Shown here: piece by piece, positions 52,995 to 62,699 of the stretch
Numbering within the stretch: the stretch's first letter is position 1
Layout of the letters: each line of letters begins with the position of its first letter
NCBI GenBank assembly: GCA_002319915.1
Contig: DCFQ01000091.1
Location: 406-64,405, forward strand
Source of the DNA: Bacteroidales bacterium UBA1800
GTDB lineage: Bacteria > Bacteroidota > Bacteroidia > Bacteroidales > VadinHA17
Length of the DNA stretch: 64,000 nt
Direction of reading: 5' to 3'
The notes under the pieces: generated by a model
What the model was told of the DNA's origin: nothing
Databases searched by the model: none
The model's input: only the letters and a program-made list of their open reading frames with translations
Made by a program: the position numbers and the translations under genes

Positions 52995-55363
52995 CCCTCC
53001 ACCTTCAGCGAGCTAGCCGGGTTCATCCTCGCTGCATAATATGATTTATAGCTTACGGTTATGAAAGTGATCAACAGGGTCAGTCCCGCGGCCGACAGAA
53101 GCAGTACAACACTGATATTAGTCCGGTAAACATAGTTCTTCAGCCAGTTGGTCATGAAATAATATGCGACCGGCACCGCAATGAGTATCGATATTGCAAC
53201 AAGGACCAGGAAGTCCCTGGAGATGAGTCTCAGTATCACGCCTTCGTCGGCCCCGAAAACCTTCCTTATGCCGATCTCCTTTGTTCTCTGCTCGACCATA
53301 TAGGAGGCAAGTCCGAAGAGCCCCAGGCAAGCTATGAGTATTGCCAGGATGGTGAACATCGTAAATATGAGGCCCCGTTTTTCATCTGCTTCAAACTGCC
53401 TGTTAAAGCGCTCCGAGAGGAATGAGTATGAATAAGGCTGGCCGGGAAAAACTTCCTTCCATGTCGATTCGATGAATGCAAGCGTCTGCTTCATATTGTT
53501 CCCATTAAGCTTGATATATATTATATCATTCAATTCACGATATGCCAGCAGGAGTGATTCGATGCTGTTATACATCCCGGTCTGATGGTAGTCAGCCATT
53601 ACCCCGATAACCTTTGCCCTGAGGGTGCTGGCATTACCGGCCTCGATCTTCTTCCCGATAGGTTCCTTCCAGCCCATCCTTTTTACAAAGGTCTCGTTCA
53701 CCACAACACTGTTGAGTGTATCGGATGGCATGTCCTGCTGAAAATCACGCCCCTCCAGGATCTTTATTCCCATGGTTTCAACAAAATCATGATCAACCAC
53801 CGCAAAATTGATTCCCCTCTGCTGCATACCCTGGTCAGTCTCGACACTAAAGATGAGTTTCGCGGAACCTTCCCCCATAGGGGTACTTGTGGAAGTCACA
53901 TATTTAATGTCCTCATTCTTCATAAGAGTTTGCTTCAGGACCGGATATTTGCGAATCATTTCCTGGTCGAGCTGGAGCATGACAACGTTTGTCTGATCAA
54001 AGCCGCGATCCATGTTTTTAAGGTGCTTCAGCTGCCTGAAAACGGTCAGAGTGGAAATGATCATGACCACCGAAACGGTAAACTGGATGACAACAAGAAA
54101 TTTACGGAAGAGCTTCCCTGCCGAGCCCCGCGTCAGTTCACCCTTGAGAACCGTGACCGGACTGAACCTGGAGAGGAAAAAGGCGGGATAGCTTCCCCCG
54201 ATTATGCCTGCGACAATAATGACCGCAAACAAGGAAATAATGACGACAGGGGAAGCTAAAATATTGATCTGGAATGACTTTCCTGCAAGCTGGTTGAATT
54301 TTGGGATCAGGACAATCAGGAGTACCACGCTTATTAAAAGTGAAACCAATGTAAGGACGACCGATTCTGAAAGGAATTGAAGGATCAGCGGAAGCCTTCG
54401 CGACCCGGTCACTTTTCGCAATCCCACCTCCTTCGCCCTCCGGGCCGACCGTGCCGTCGCAAGGTTCATGTAGTTCATCGCAGCGATCAGGATAAGGAAA
54501 ACCGCCACGAGCCCGAAGATATAAACATAAACTATACTTCCTGTCGGTTGCGGCTCTGATGCATTCGTCGAATAAAGATGTATCCTTCTGATAGGCTCCA
54601 GGATATACTGGACATTTATATTTATTGGGCCGAAGATTTGCTTCATGTAGGCATCGTACATTCCATGAAGTTTCGTCTCGAATGCCTTGACGTTGATGTT
54701 CGCGGGAAGAAGAAGGTATGTAAACACCCCGAAATTACCCCACGATCCCAGTTCCTTGGGCAGGTTATTCCTTGCTGCCACCGCATCGAACCTGAAGTGG
54801 GAGTTGAACGGGACATCACTGATGACGCCTGTCACCTCATAAGCATTCTCACCTTCGGTTATTGTTTTGCCTATGGGGTCCGCGTTCCCGAAATAGCGTG
54901 CAGCAGCTTTTTCTGTCAGCACAATTTTCTTCGGGTCCCTTATGGCGCTTCTCACTTCACCCTTTACAACCTTGAAAGTGAAGATATCGAAGAGTGTTGA
55001 ATCGACGTAATAGAAATTCTCTTCAACATACTGTTTGTCACCGTATTTGTAGCTCGCCCTTGCCATGGGAATAAAGCGTACGAAGGATTCTACTTCCGGA
55101 TAATCGCGGGCAACCTGTGGGCCGAATGGGGTCTGGGCAACGATCCATGTGAACTGGTCATCGGTTTCGGTGATTTTTGAGGAAACCCGGTAGATCCTTG
55201 CCGCTTTTTCTTGAAAGCGGTCATAGCTCAGTTCGTCGGAAACATAAATAATAAGGAAGAGGGCGCTGGAGATCCCAAGGGTCAGCCCGAGGATATTAAG
55301 AAGGCTGTAGCCTGCATGCCTGCGGATATGCCTGACCGCGGTTTTGAGAAGATTTCGGAACAT
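52991..55363 (-). CDS. FtsX/MacB-type ABC transporter permease (paralogue 2 of 4)
   Basis: This 790-residue protein has the same two-FtsX-domain plan as paralogue 1: N-terminal membrane segment (about 20-40), periplasmic core, FtsX block with GSYPAFFLSRFSPVTVLKGE near 395-415, second periplasmic domain, and C-terminal FtsX block with MVEQRTKEIGIRKVFGADEG. The blocks match paralogues 1 and 3 closely. It faces paralogue 3 across a 260-bp divergent region in which I see no clear promoter. It lacks its own ATP-binding domain. Confidence 0.92.
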   Translation of the reverse strand: MFRNLLKTAVRHIRRHAGYSLLNILGLTLGISSALFLIIYVSDELSYDRFQEKAARIYRVSSKITETDDQFTWIVAQTPFGPQVARDYPEVESFVRFIPMARASYKYGDKQYVEENFYYVDSTLFDIFTFKVVKGEVRSAIRDPKKIVLTEKAAARYFGNADPIGKTITEGENAYEVTGVISDVPFNSHFRFDAVAARNNLPKELGSWGNFGVFTYLLLPANINVKAFETKLHGMYDAYMKQIFGPININVQYILEPIRRIHLYSTNASEPQPTGSIVYVYIFGLVAVFLILIAAMNYMNLATARSARRAKEVGLRKVTGSRRLPLILQFLSESVVLTLVSLLISVVLLIVLIPKFNQLAGKSFQINILASPVVIISLFAVIIVAGIIGGSYPAFFLSRFSPVTVLKGELTRGSAGKLFRKFLVVIQFTVSVVMIISTLTVFRQLKHLKNMDRGFDQTNVVMLQLDQEMIRKYPVLKQTLMKNEDIKYVTSTSTPMGEGSAKLIFSVETDQGMQQRGINFAVVDHDFVETMGIKILEGRDFQQDMPSDTLNSVVVNETFVKRMGWKEPIGKKIEAGNASTLRAKVIGVMADYHQTGMYNSIESLLLAYRELNDIIYIKLNGNNMKQTLAFIESTWKEVFPGQPYSYSFLSERFNRQFEADEKRGLIFTMFTILAILIACLGLFGLASYMVEQRTKEIGIRKVFGADEGVILRLISRDFLVLVAISILIAVPVAYYFMTNWLKNYVYRTNISVVLLLSAAGLTLLITFITVSYKSYYAARMNPASSLKVEG

Positions 55364-55623
55364 TTTTATTTTCTGGTTAATGTGGAGAGCGTAAATTAAA
55401 TCATAATTCCCGCGATGGAATTAAAATCAAGCATTATTAACATTACATTAACCTTGGGCCGTAACCCGGAAGAAGTTTTTCCCGTCTTAAGGTCAGATCA
55501 AATTTTCCAGGTATGATGCAACACAATCAATCGGCTCTCGTCTTTTATGAAAATTCACCTGGCTTAAATTAGCAGTTGTACATAACTTAAAGTATTTCAT
55601 TTAATTACAAAAAAACCAATCCT
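55364..55623. other. 260-bp divergent region between permease pairs
   Basis: This is the second-longest gap in the window and should carry the start signals for both permease pairs. I found no exact TAnnTTTG with a -33 partner. A near-match to a sigma-54 element (TGGC at 55560 with GC at 55572) has spacing one base short. It contains no open frame, hairpin or repeat that I recognise. Confidence 0.4.
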
Positions 55624-58041
55624 ATGCTTAATAATCTGATCAGATACAGCCTGAGGTCATTCAAAAGGCAGCGTTCATATATAATCATCAACATTCTGGG
55701 ATTGTCAATAGGCATGGCTTGCAGCCTGCTGATAGCAATGTATGTTATCAATGAGGCCGGTTTCGACAGGTTCAATGTAAAGAGGGACCATATCTTCCGG
55801 GCCGTCCTCAACGGCAAGATAGGGGGCCAGGAAGTGACAGTGTTTGCATCGCCGGCAGCAATGGGTCCAACTTTGTTAAGGGAGTTTCCGGAGGTCGAAG
55901 ATTATTGCAGGCTGAACGGAGTGGGCCCCACCGTCATAGAGTATGATAAGCAGACGTTCACGGAGGATCACCTGATTGAAGTCGATTCTTCATTCTTTGA
56001 TATCTTCACAATTCCCGTTCTTAAGGGAGATCCTGCAAATCTTCTTAATGCTGCCCATAAAGTTGTCCTTTCTGAATCGACAGCCAGAAAAATATTCGGG
56101 AACCAGGATCCGATCGACAAGGTCATAAAAATAGGATCCGACACCACCAGGTATACGGTTACCGGTGTAATGGGCGATGTGCCTGAAAAGTGCCATTTTG
56201 AAGCCAATATGATCTCATCATTCCTTACGAATCCGAGGTCAAAGAATCCGGTGTGGCTCAGCAACAGCTTCAGCACTTACCTGCTTCTGAAACCCAATGT
56301 AAATTATAAAACGGTCGAAGCCAAGCTCCCTGAGCTGCTTTTGAAGTACGTGGGTCCCGAGGTAGAGAAATATATGGGAATCAAGATGGATGATTTTCTT
56401 AAACAGGGTAATAAATACAGGTTTTTTCTTCAGAATCTTACAAAAATACACCTTGATACCTCAATACAGCAGGAATTTAAAGCGGCAAGCGATCCCAAGT
56501 ACCTGATCATATTCGGCAGTGTGGCAGTCCTTATCGTGATCATTGCTGCGATAAACTTCATGAATCTCTCTACCGCACAGGCTTCCAAAAGGGCGAAAGA
56601 GGTAGGTATCAAGAAGATCTCCGGATCCACCAGGCGTATGCTCATCGGCCAGTTCCTGCTGGAATCATTTGTCCTTACACTCTTCTCCCTGGTTGTGGCA
56701 CTCATAATCATCAGGATAACCCTACCATATTTCAACACGCTGCTGGGAGCCAGGCTTACGCTCTCTCTGCTTGCGAAGTGGTACACGATACCCGGACTTA
56801 TACTTTTCACGGCTTTCGTAGCGCTTATGGCAGGGAGCTATCCGGCACTCTTTCTCTCTTCTTTCAGTCCGGGTGTGGTATTAAAGGGAAGCATTAAGAA
56901 CAGCAAGATCACGGGACAATTGCGAAGGGTTCTGGTCACTGTGCAATTTGCTGTTTCAATTCTCCTTATTATAGGAACCATGATCATGTATCGCCAGATA
57001 AATTTCATGCTCAGGAAGGATATCGGGTTCAATAAGGAGCACCTGGTCGTGATCAACCGTGCCGATGCCCTCGGTACGAAAATGAAGTCGTTCAAGGAAG
57101 CTGTGAAGAATATACCCGGAGTGGTGAATATCTCGAGCTCGACAGCTGTCCCGGGCCGGAACAACAATAATAATGGCTATGGGATTGAAGGAAGAAAGGA
57201 TGAATCGTTCCTTATGACGACAACATGGGCCGATTACAATTTCATCGAGACAATGGGCATGGCCATTGTAAATGGCCGCAATTTCAACGAATCCTATTCT
57301 GGCGATAAGGATGCATGCTTGATCAATGAAGCAGCAGTAAAGAATTTCAATATTGCGGATATCAGCAAGGTGAGGTTCATGGAGCCCGACTCTCCGAACG
57401 TTCACTATCTCCCGATAGTCGGGGTGGTTAAGAACTTCAATTTTGAATCGCTCAGGAACCCGATCCAGCCATATTGCATCAAATTCCAGAACGATGGGAT
57501 GCTCTGGGGCTACCTCACCGTAAGGTTATCGGGAAATAATTATTCCAGTACCATCAATGCAATCGAGCAGAAATGGAAGGAGTTCGTGTCGAACAACCCG
57601 CTTCAGTATTATTTTCTTGACCAGGATTTTGAGAATATGTACAAACAGGAGAAACAGAATGCACAACTTGCCGTGATCTTTGCAGTCCTGGCAATCCTGA
57701 TCGCATCGCTTGGCCTTTTCGGGCTGACCTCATTTACTGTCGAACAGCGCACCAAGGAGATCGGCGTGAGAAAAGCAATGGGATCTTCAGTCGGTGCAAT
57801 ATATCTCGTGATATCCAGGGAGGTTATGGTACTGGTATCCTTGTCAGCCATAATTTCATGGCCGATTATTTACTATATTTCCGGGAAGTGGCTGGAGAAT
57901 TTCTACTACAGGATAAACCTTGGGCTCTTCAGCTTTGTTGCCGGGCTGGTTATTGCACTTGCAATTGCCTCGCTTACAATAAGCTATCGGATTATCAAAG
58001 CAGCCAGAGTAAATCCTGCCCAGTCGCTTAAGTACGAATAG
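55624..58041 (+). CDS. FtsX/MacB-type ABC transporter permease (paralogue 3 of 4)
   Basis: The 805-residue protein has the same architecture, beginning MLNNLIRYSLRSFKRQRSYIIINILGLSIGMACSLLIAMYV with the first membrane segment at about 20-41. The second FtsX block holds TVEQRTKEIGVRKAMGSSVG. It heads the plus-strand pair; the next permease gene begins 5 bp after its stop, so the two are one transcription unit. It resembles paralogues 1 and 2 more than paralogue 4 in the visible motifs. Confidence 0.92.
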   Translation: MLNNLIRYSLRSFKRQRSYIIINILGLSIGMACSLLIAMYVINEAGFDRFNVKRDHIFRAVLNGKIGGQEVTVFASPAAMGPTLLREFPEVEDYCRLNGVGPTVIEYDKQTFTEDHLIEVDSSFFDIFTIPVLKGDPANLLNAAHKVVLSESTARKIFGNQDPIDKVIKIGSDTTRYTVTGVMGDVPEKCHFEANMISSFLTNPRSKNPVWLSNSFSTYLLLKPNVNYKTVEAKLPELLLKYVGPEVEKYMGIKMDDFLKQGNKYRFFLQNLTKIHLDTSIQQEFKAASDPKYLIIFGSVAVLIVIIAAINFMNLSTAQASKRAKEVGIKKISGSTRRMLIGQFLLESFVLTLFSLVVALIIIRITLPYFNTLLGARLTLSLLAKWYTIPGLILFTAFVALMAGSYPALFLSSFSPGVVLKGSIKNSKITGQLRRVLVTVQFAVSILLIIGTMIMYRQINFMLRKDIGFNKEHLVVINRADALGTKMKSFKEAVKNIPGVVNISSSTAVPGRNNNNNGYGIEGRKDESFLMTTTWADYNFIETMGMAIVNGRNFNESYSGDKDACLINEAAVKNFNIADISKVRFMEPDSPNVHYLPIVGVVKNFNFESLRNPIQPYCIKFQNDGMLWGYLTVRLSGNNYSSTINAIEQKWKEFVSNNPLQYYFLDQDFENMYKQEKQNAQLAVIFAVLAILIASLGLFGLTSFTVEQRTKEIGVRKAMGSSVGAIYLVISREVMVLVSLSAIISWPIIYYISGKWLENFYYRINLGLFSFVAGLVIALAIASLTISYRIIKAARVNPAQSLKYE

Positions 58042-58046
58042 GACAG

Positions 58047-60422
58047 ATGCTCAGGAACTATCTTCTCGTCACATACAGGAACCTGTTCAGGAATAAAGTA
58101 TTTACCCTCATAAATATCCTGGGGCTCGGTATTGCCCTGTCGGTTTGCATCGTTGCGTTCTTCAATCATATGTTCGACAGGGAGTTTGATAGGCAGAACC
58201 TGAATTTCAGCACGATCTACAGGGTGAACAGCTTCAGGGACATGCAGGGGCGTGACCAGGAGTATGGAGTCGTCCCTGCAACACTCGGGTTGGAGGCCAG
58301 GAAGGATATCCCGGGAATACAAAGGGCGGCAAGGATGATGAGCACCAGGTCGCCGATAAAAAAAGGCACCGACCTTTTCCCGGCAGAGATTTCGTTTGTC
58401 GATCCGGAATTCCTCGACATTTTCACTTTCCGGCTAATATCAGGCGACCTCCGATCGATAGGAAACCACGGGGATGTCCTTCTAAGCAAAACCATGGCTG
58501 CCAGGCTGTTCGGGTCAGAATACCCGGTCGGGAAGTACATTTCGATCGTAAACGATGAGAACAAGGAGTTTGCATTTACTGTAGGGGGCGTGTTTGAAGA
58601 CCCACCGCTGAACTCAAGCTTCAGGAGCGAGGTGCTGCTGCACTACGACAATTTCAAGCTGATGTGGAAATGGTCTGATACCGACTGGAAGAACATGACG
58701 ACCTGCCTCTTTATCCAGGTCCCGGACCGGAGCCTGCTTCCCTCGGTGGCCAGGGGGATGATGAAGTATATCCAGGTTCAGAACCGGGCAAGGGAGGATT
58801 TCAGGATTACCCGCTTCACTCTTGTTCCGCTGAAAGAAGTTGGCTCAAACACCCGCAATATCTGGTCTTCCGGACTCTATCCGTCCCTTCACCCGGCAGC
58901 CCTTGTCGCGCCTGCCGTCATGGCGGTATTCATTCTGCTGATAGCATGTTTCAACTTTGCGAACACATCCATCGCAGCCTTCAGCAAGAGACTGAGGGAG
59001 ATTGGATTGAGAAAGACATTCGGGGGGCAGAGGCAGCAGCTTGTTTCCCAGTTTATGCTCGAAACACTGATAATCTGTACCATAGCTTTGCTCGTAGCCA
59101 TACTCCTCGCAGAATTTCTAGTTCCGGCCTACAGCAGCCTATGGGACTATATGAAGCTTGAGCTCACCTTCACAAAGTACGTAATGTTCTGGGCATTCCT
59201 GGTCATTCTCCTGCTGCTGACGGGTTTTGTTTCGGGCGTCTATCCGGCGCTCTACGTGAGTTCCTTTAACCCGGCATCAGTGTTCCGGGGCTCCTCGACC
59301 TTTAAGGGGACCAGCAGGCTCTCACTGGTTTTGCTTACCCTGCAGTTCGCAATTTCAGTCTCTGCCATGGTGCTTGGGCTTTCCTTCGCCAGGAACTCGA
59401 GGTACCAGCAGACACTTGATCTCGGCTACGACCGGGACAAGCTGATCGTAATGCCGGTGGAACGGAGGCTTTACTCTTCTTTCCGCAATGAGATCCTGGC
59501 TAACCCCAAAATAATCTCAGCCGAGGGAACGCGCGACCATATAGGGTTTGGCTCTTACCACAGGCCTGTTAAGTATGACCTGAAGCAGATTGAAGCCGAC
59601 GTTATGGATGTTGGGCCGGGGTATCCTTCAGCCATGGGGCTGAGGCTTTTCGATGGCCGTCTTTTCGACAGGAACAGGACTGCAGCCGACCTCAGCAACA
59701 ATTCAATTATAGTGAATCAGAAGCTTGTAAAGGATTTTGGGTGGAACGACCCTGTCGGAAAGTCTATAACCCTATATGATACGACCCGGCTCACAGTAAT
59801 AGGGGTAGTGAAGGATTTTTATGTGAGCGGCCTCTGGCAGAAAATTAATCCGACATTCCTCAGGTTATCTCCAGGCGAGGATTTCCCGGTCATGGTTGTA
59901 AGGGCTGAACCCTCCGATCTTCACGGGGTTCTCGAATACATGAGATCGAAGTGGAAAGAACAGGGTACAAACTTCATTTTCGGGGGGATGTTCCAGGAGG
60001 ATACAATGAACGGGGAGAAGGCGATTAACGGGAGCATACTTAAGGTAAATATTTTTCTCGCCCTCACCGCAACCATCCTGTCGCTGATAGGCATGTACAA
60101 CCTCGTATCCCTCGATATCATAAAGCGGACAAAGGAAATGGGAATAAGGAGGATACAGGGCGCTCCGGTTTCTCTGGTAATGTATCTCGTGAGCAGGAAA
60201 TTCATCGAGGTCCTGGTTATTGCTTCCCTCCTGGGATGCTGGGGAGGTTACAGGTTGTCGGTCATGATGCTCGGCAGCATCTGGGCAAATTATGTAAGTA
60301 TCGGGCCCGGTCTTCTCCTGATATCGGCATCTATAATATTTTTTGCGACTGCTGTCACCACGATGTTTAAGATACTTAAAGCCGCTTCAAGGAACCCGGT
60401 TGATTCCCTCAGGTATGAGTGA
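58047..60422 (+). CDS. FtsX/MacB-type ABC transporter permease, divergent paralogue 4
   Basis: The 791-residue protein keeps the fold: N-terminal membrane segment (NKVFTLINILGLGIALSVCIVAF), periplasmic core, two FtsX blocks. It departs from the other three at conserved places, for example IIKRTKEMGIRRIQGAPVS instead of RTKEIGVRKxxG, and KRLREIGLRKTFGGQ in the first block. It starts 5 bp after paralogue 3. The divergence suggests that paralogues 3 and 4 may form a heterodimeric permease. It ends against a hairpin that also serves the convergent GRAM-like gene. Confidence 0.9.
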   Translation: MLRNYLLVTYRNLFRNKVFTLINILGLGIALSVCIVAFFNHMFDREFDRQNLNFSTIYRVNSFRDMQGRDQEYGVVPATLGLEARKDIPGIQRAARMMSTRSPIKKGTDLFPAEISFVDPEFLDIFTFRLISGDLRSIGNHGDVLLSKTMAARLFGSEYPVGKYISIVNDENKEFAFTVGGVFEDPPLNSSFRSEVLLHYDNFKLMWKWSDTDWKNMTTCLFIQVPDRSLLPSVARGMMKYIQVQNRAREDFRITRFTLVPLKEVGSNTRNIWSSGLYPSLHPAALVAPAVMAVFILLIACFNFANTSIAAFSKRLREIGLRKTFGGQRQQLVSQFMLETLIICTIALLVAILLAEFLVPAYSSLWDYMKLELTFTKYVMFWAFLVILLLLTGFVSGVYPALYVSSFNPASVFRGSSTFKGTSRLSLVLLTLQFAISVSAMVLGLSFARNSRYQQTLDLGYDRDKLIVMPVERRLYSSFRNEILANPKIISAEGTRDHIGFGSYHRPVKYDLKQIEADVMDVGPGYPSAMGLRLFDGRLFDRNRTAADLSNNSIIVNQKLVKDFGWNDPVGKSITLYDTTRLTVIGVVKDFYVSGLWQKINPTFLRLSPGEDFPVMVVRAEPSDLHGVLEYMRSKWKEQGTNFIFGGMFQEDTMNGEKAINGSILKVNIFLALTATILSLIGMYNLVSLDIIKRTKEMGIRRIQGAPVSLVMYLVSRKFIEVLVIASLLGCWGGYRLSVMMLGSIWANYVSIGPGLLLISASIIFFATAVTTMFKILKAASRNPVDSLRYE

Positions 60423-60452
60423 GTACCTTGGAATGGAAATAATTAAAAGGAA

Positions 60453-60475
60453 AGGGTGCCCTTTTGAAGCACCCT
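60453..60475. terminator. Probable bidirectional terminator between convergent genes
   Basis: AGGGTGC (60453-60459) and GCACCCT (60469-60475) are perfect complements around a nine-base loop. The minus-strand side is followed by a T-rich run (TTTCCTTTTAATTATTTCC), the plus side only weakly so. It lies between the fourth permease and the GRAM-like gene. Confidence 0.65.
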
Positions 60476-60526
60476 CCTTGAATTAATCCATTGGCTGGAG
60501 GAATATATGATTGAGAACTAACCTTA

Positions 60527-60835
60527 CTAGAACATTTTGTTTATCAGTTGCCCGAACTCATCGCGTTTCTTAAGCGGGAAAACATAGTTCCTTCCATCGC
60601 GGGTGATGATATTCAACCCTTTCACAAGGAACAACCCCTTGCTGTAGAAGATGACATCAAGAATATTCTCGAAAAGGATCTCCAGGTTGAACTTTCCTGC
60701 GGTTTCCTCGACGGGTTTGAAGTATATCCTCTGGTTGGTGACTATCAGCTTGCCGCTGATGGTTTTTTCGTCGACCACCTGGTTGGTATCTCCTGCTTTC
60801 AGGACTACCTCGTTTGCATTTAGTTTGACTGTCAT
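60527..60835 (-). CDS. Small GRAM/PH-like domain protein
   Basis: The 102-residue protein has no signal peptide or membrane segment and consists of a single small beta-rich domain: SGKLIVTNQRIYFKPV, then ILDVIFYSKGLFLVKGLNIITRDGRNYVFPLKKRDEF. The pattern, with an initial I-V-T-N-x-R-I-Y-F strand, is that of bacterial GRAM or PH-like domains that often bind membranes or protein partners. It is separate from the permeases by a terminator and is transcribed toward them. I cannot assign a function. Confidence 0.7.
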   Translation of the reverse strand: MTVKLNANEVVLKAGDTNQVVDEKTISGKLIVTNQRIYFKPVEETAGKFNLEILFENILDVIFYSKGLFLVKGLNIITRDGRNYVFPLKKRDEFGQLINKMF

Positions 60836-60968
60836 CTTGATCTCTTTTACTGAAAGACGTGCAACTTTTTAAAACGATGCAGCAAGGATGCGGGATATTA
60901 AAAAAAATTTCCCGATTGTCTGAAAAATGCCAGGACATTTCACTTTGCCGGTCTATATATCTTCTGCA

Positions 60969-61025
60969 CTCCGTGTCCCTCTGTATCTTCTCTGCCTGCC
61001 GGAAGGCAGGTCAGCGCTCTCCGTG
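60969..61025. repeat. CACRGAG/CTCYGTG element with nested hairpin
   Basis: CTCCGTG (60969), CTCTGTA (60979) and CTCTGCC (60990) are spaced 10 and 11 bp, followed by the hairpin CCTGCC-GGAA-GGCAGG (60995-61010) and then CTCCGTG (61019). It lies in the leader of the sigma-54 activator gene and resembles one arm of the element at 40616-40704. Confidence 0.6.
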
Positions 61026-61088
61026 AAACAAACTATTTTGTAAAGTTATTAGACATATTTTCTTAACTTGCCATCCAATTCATTTCTT

Positions 61089-62021
61089 ATGGGAGACAAG
61101 ATTCCGAAGCTGGTCCACGGCGCTTCGCCGACTATGATAAAAGTGCTGAACATTGTGGAAAAAGTTGCCGCGACCGATGCGAATGTCCTGATTACCGGCG
61201 AGAACGGGACCGGCAAGGAGCTGCTTGCCCGCGAGATTCACGAGCGTTCCGGAAGGGGAGGGGAGCTTATGATCAGCGTCGACATGGGATCAATCCCCGA
61301 AACCCTTTTCGAGAGCGAGCTTTTTGGTCATGTAAGGGGTGCATTTACCGATGCCAGGGATGACAGGAAGGGCAAATTCGAGCTGGCCAGCGGCGGGACA
61401 CTTTTCCTTGACGAGATTGGGAATCTCTCCCTATATTCCCAGTCGAAGCTGCTGAATGTCCTTCAGAGAAGAACGATCGTCAGGGTGGGCTCCAACCGGG
61501 AGATCCCGGTCGATATCCGCCTTATCTGTGCTACGAACTGCGATTTGCCGGGAATGGTCGCGGAAGGGAGATTCAGGGAGGACTTGCTGTACCGGATAAA
61601 CACCATCGTTTTGGAAGTCCCTCCACTTCGTGACAGGGTAGATGATATCCCGGTGCTGGCAAACTTTTTTCTCCGGGTCTATTGCGAGAAGTATGGCAGG
61701 GATCAGATCCGGATCAATACCCATGCCCTCGAAAAGCTGGCCAATTACAGCTGGCCAGGTAACGTAAGGGAGCTTCAGCATTCAATAGAGAAAGCCGTGA
61801 TCATGAGTGAATCATCGGTATTGCTTCCCTCTGACTTTGAATTCAGGCCGTCATCCAGGGGTACACATCCCGCAGAGATGACGCTTGAAGAGATGGAGAG
61901 GAAAATGATACTCGACAGCCTCAGGAGGCACGGCAACAATCTGAGCATGGTCGCGTCCAGGCTCGGGATCACCAGGCAGACTCTCTACAACAAGCTCAGG
62001 AAGATAGGGAAGCTTCCCTAG
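61089..62021 (+). CDS. Sigma-54-dependent activator without receiver domain (AAA+ plus Fis)
   Basis: This 310-residue protein should activate sigma-54 RNA polymerase by ATP hydrolysis. It has Walker A GENGTGKE (37-44), the sigma-54-contacting loop GAFTDA (84-89, in place of GAFTGA), Walker B TLFLDEIGN (104-112), the FREDLLYR arginine region, SWPGNVREL, and a C-terminal Fis-type helix-turn-helix (RLGITRQTLYNKLRKIG). The usual N-terminal receiver of NtrC-type regulators is absent, so it may be active by default or controlled otherwise. I chose the ATG at 61089; an in-frame TTG at 61068 is possible. It overlaps the convergent ABC ATPase stop by 4 bp and may regulate that transporter. Confidence 0.9.
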   Translation: MGDKIPKLVHGASPTMIKVLNIVEKVAATDANVLITGENGTGKELLAREIHERSGRGGELMISVDMGSIPETLFESELFGHVRGAFTDARDDRKGKFELASGGTLFLDEIGNLSLYSQSKLLNVLQRRTIVRVGSNREIPVDIRLICATNCDLPGMVAEGRFREDLLYRINTIVLEVPPLRDRVDDIPVLANFFLRVYCEKYGRDQIRINTHALEKLANYSWPGNVRELQHSIEKAVIMSESSVLLPSDFEFRPSSRGTHPAEMTLEEMERKMILDSLRRHGNNLSMVASRLGITRQTLYNKLRKIGKLP

Positions 62022-62680
62022 CTTACTATCTGGCCGTCGAAAAGATTCACTATCCGTTGTGCATAGCTGGCATCCCTGTCGTTATGGGTAACCATGATTA
62101 TGGTCGTTCCCTCCTTGTTGAGCTCAGTGAGGAGATTGATGACCTCGATACCATTTTTCGAATCGAGATTACCGGTAGGCTCGTCAGCCAGGATTAGCCT
62201 CGGGTTGGCAACGACTGCACGTGCAATTGCCACCCTTTGCTGCTGGCCGCCGGAAAGCTGCTGCGGAAAATGCTTTGCCCTGTGGGTGATCTTCATTCTT
62301 TCAAGTGCATCTTCCACTTTCTTCTTCCTTTCACCGGTCTTCATTTTGAGGTAAATGAGGGGAAGCTCGACGTTCTCATAGACGCTCAGTTCGTCAATCA
62401 GGTTGAAGCTCTGGAACACAAACCCGATATTTCCTTTCCTGAACACAGTGCGATCACGTTCCCTGAGGTTGGCCACTTCGGTGCCATTGAAGAGGTAGCT
62501 CCCTGATGACGGGTTGTCGAGCAATCCGAGGATGTTAAGCAGTGTCGACTTGCCGCAGCCCGAAGGTCCCATGACGGCTACGTATTCTCCCTCTTTCACG
62601 TCAAAGTTGATTTTATTGAGAGCAGTTGTCTCAACTTCTTCAGTTCTGAAGACTTTTGTCAATTCGTTTGTTTTGATCAT
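62018..62680 (-). CDS. ABC transporter ATP-binding protein, MacB/LolD type
   Basis: The 220-residue ATPase has Walker [10 protein letters not shown] (38-46), the signature [17 protein letters not shown] with the catalytic glutamate, and the H-loop in [17 protein letters not shown]. It is the type that drives FtsX/MacB permeases. It lies 19 bp after the HlyD/MacA-type adaptor gene on the same strand, which makes it part of a tripartite efflux module. It is the only ATPase gene near the four large permeases at 50-60 kb and may energise them. Confidence 0.93.
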   Translation of the reverse strand: MIKTNELTKVFRTEEVETTALNKINFDVKEGEYVAVMGPSGCGKSTLLNILGLLDNPSSGSYLFNGTEVANLRERDRTVFRKGNIGFVFQSFNLIDELSVYENVELPLIYLKMKTGERKKKVEDALERMKITHRAKHFPQQLSGGQQQRVAIARAVVANPRLILADEPTGNLDSKNGIEVINLLTELNKEGTTIIMVTHNDRDASYAQRIVNLFDGQIVS

Positions 62681-62699
62681 GGCGTTAATGGTTAAATTG

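Noticed and set aside
55559..55574. CTGGC...GCA as a sigma-54 promoter for the permease pair
   Set aside because: The GG and GC doublets are one base too close, and the TGGCAC half is not complete.
60840..61088. Remnant receiver domain upstream of the sigma-54 activator
   Set aside because: None of the three plus-strand frames shows the Asp/Asp-Lys-Thr pattern of a receiver; the region holds only the repeat element and AT-rich leader.
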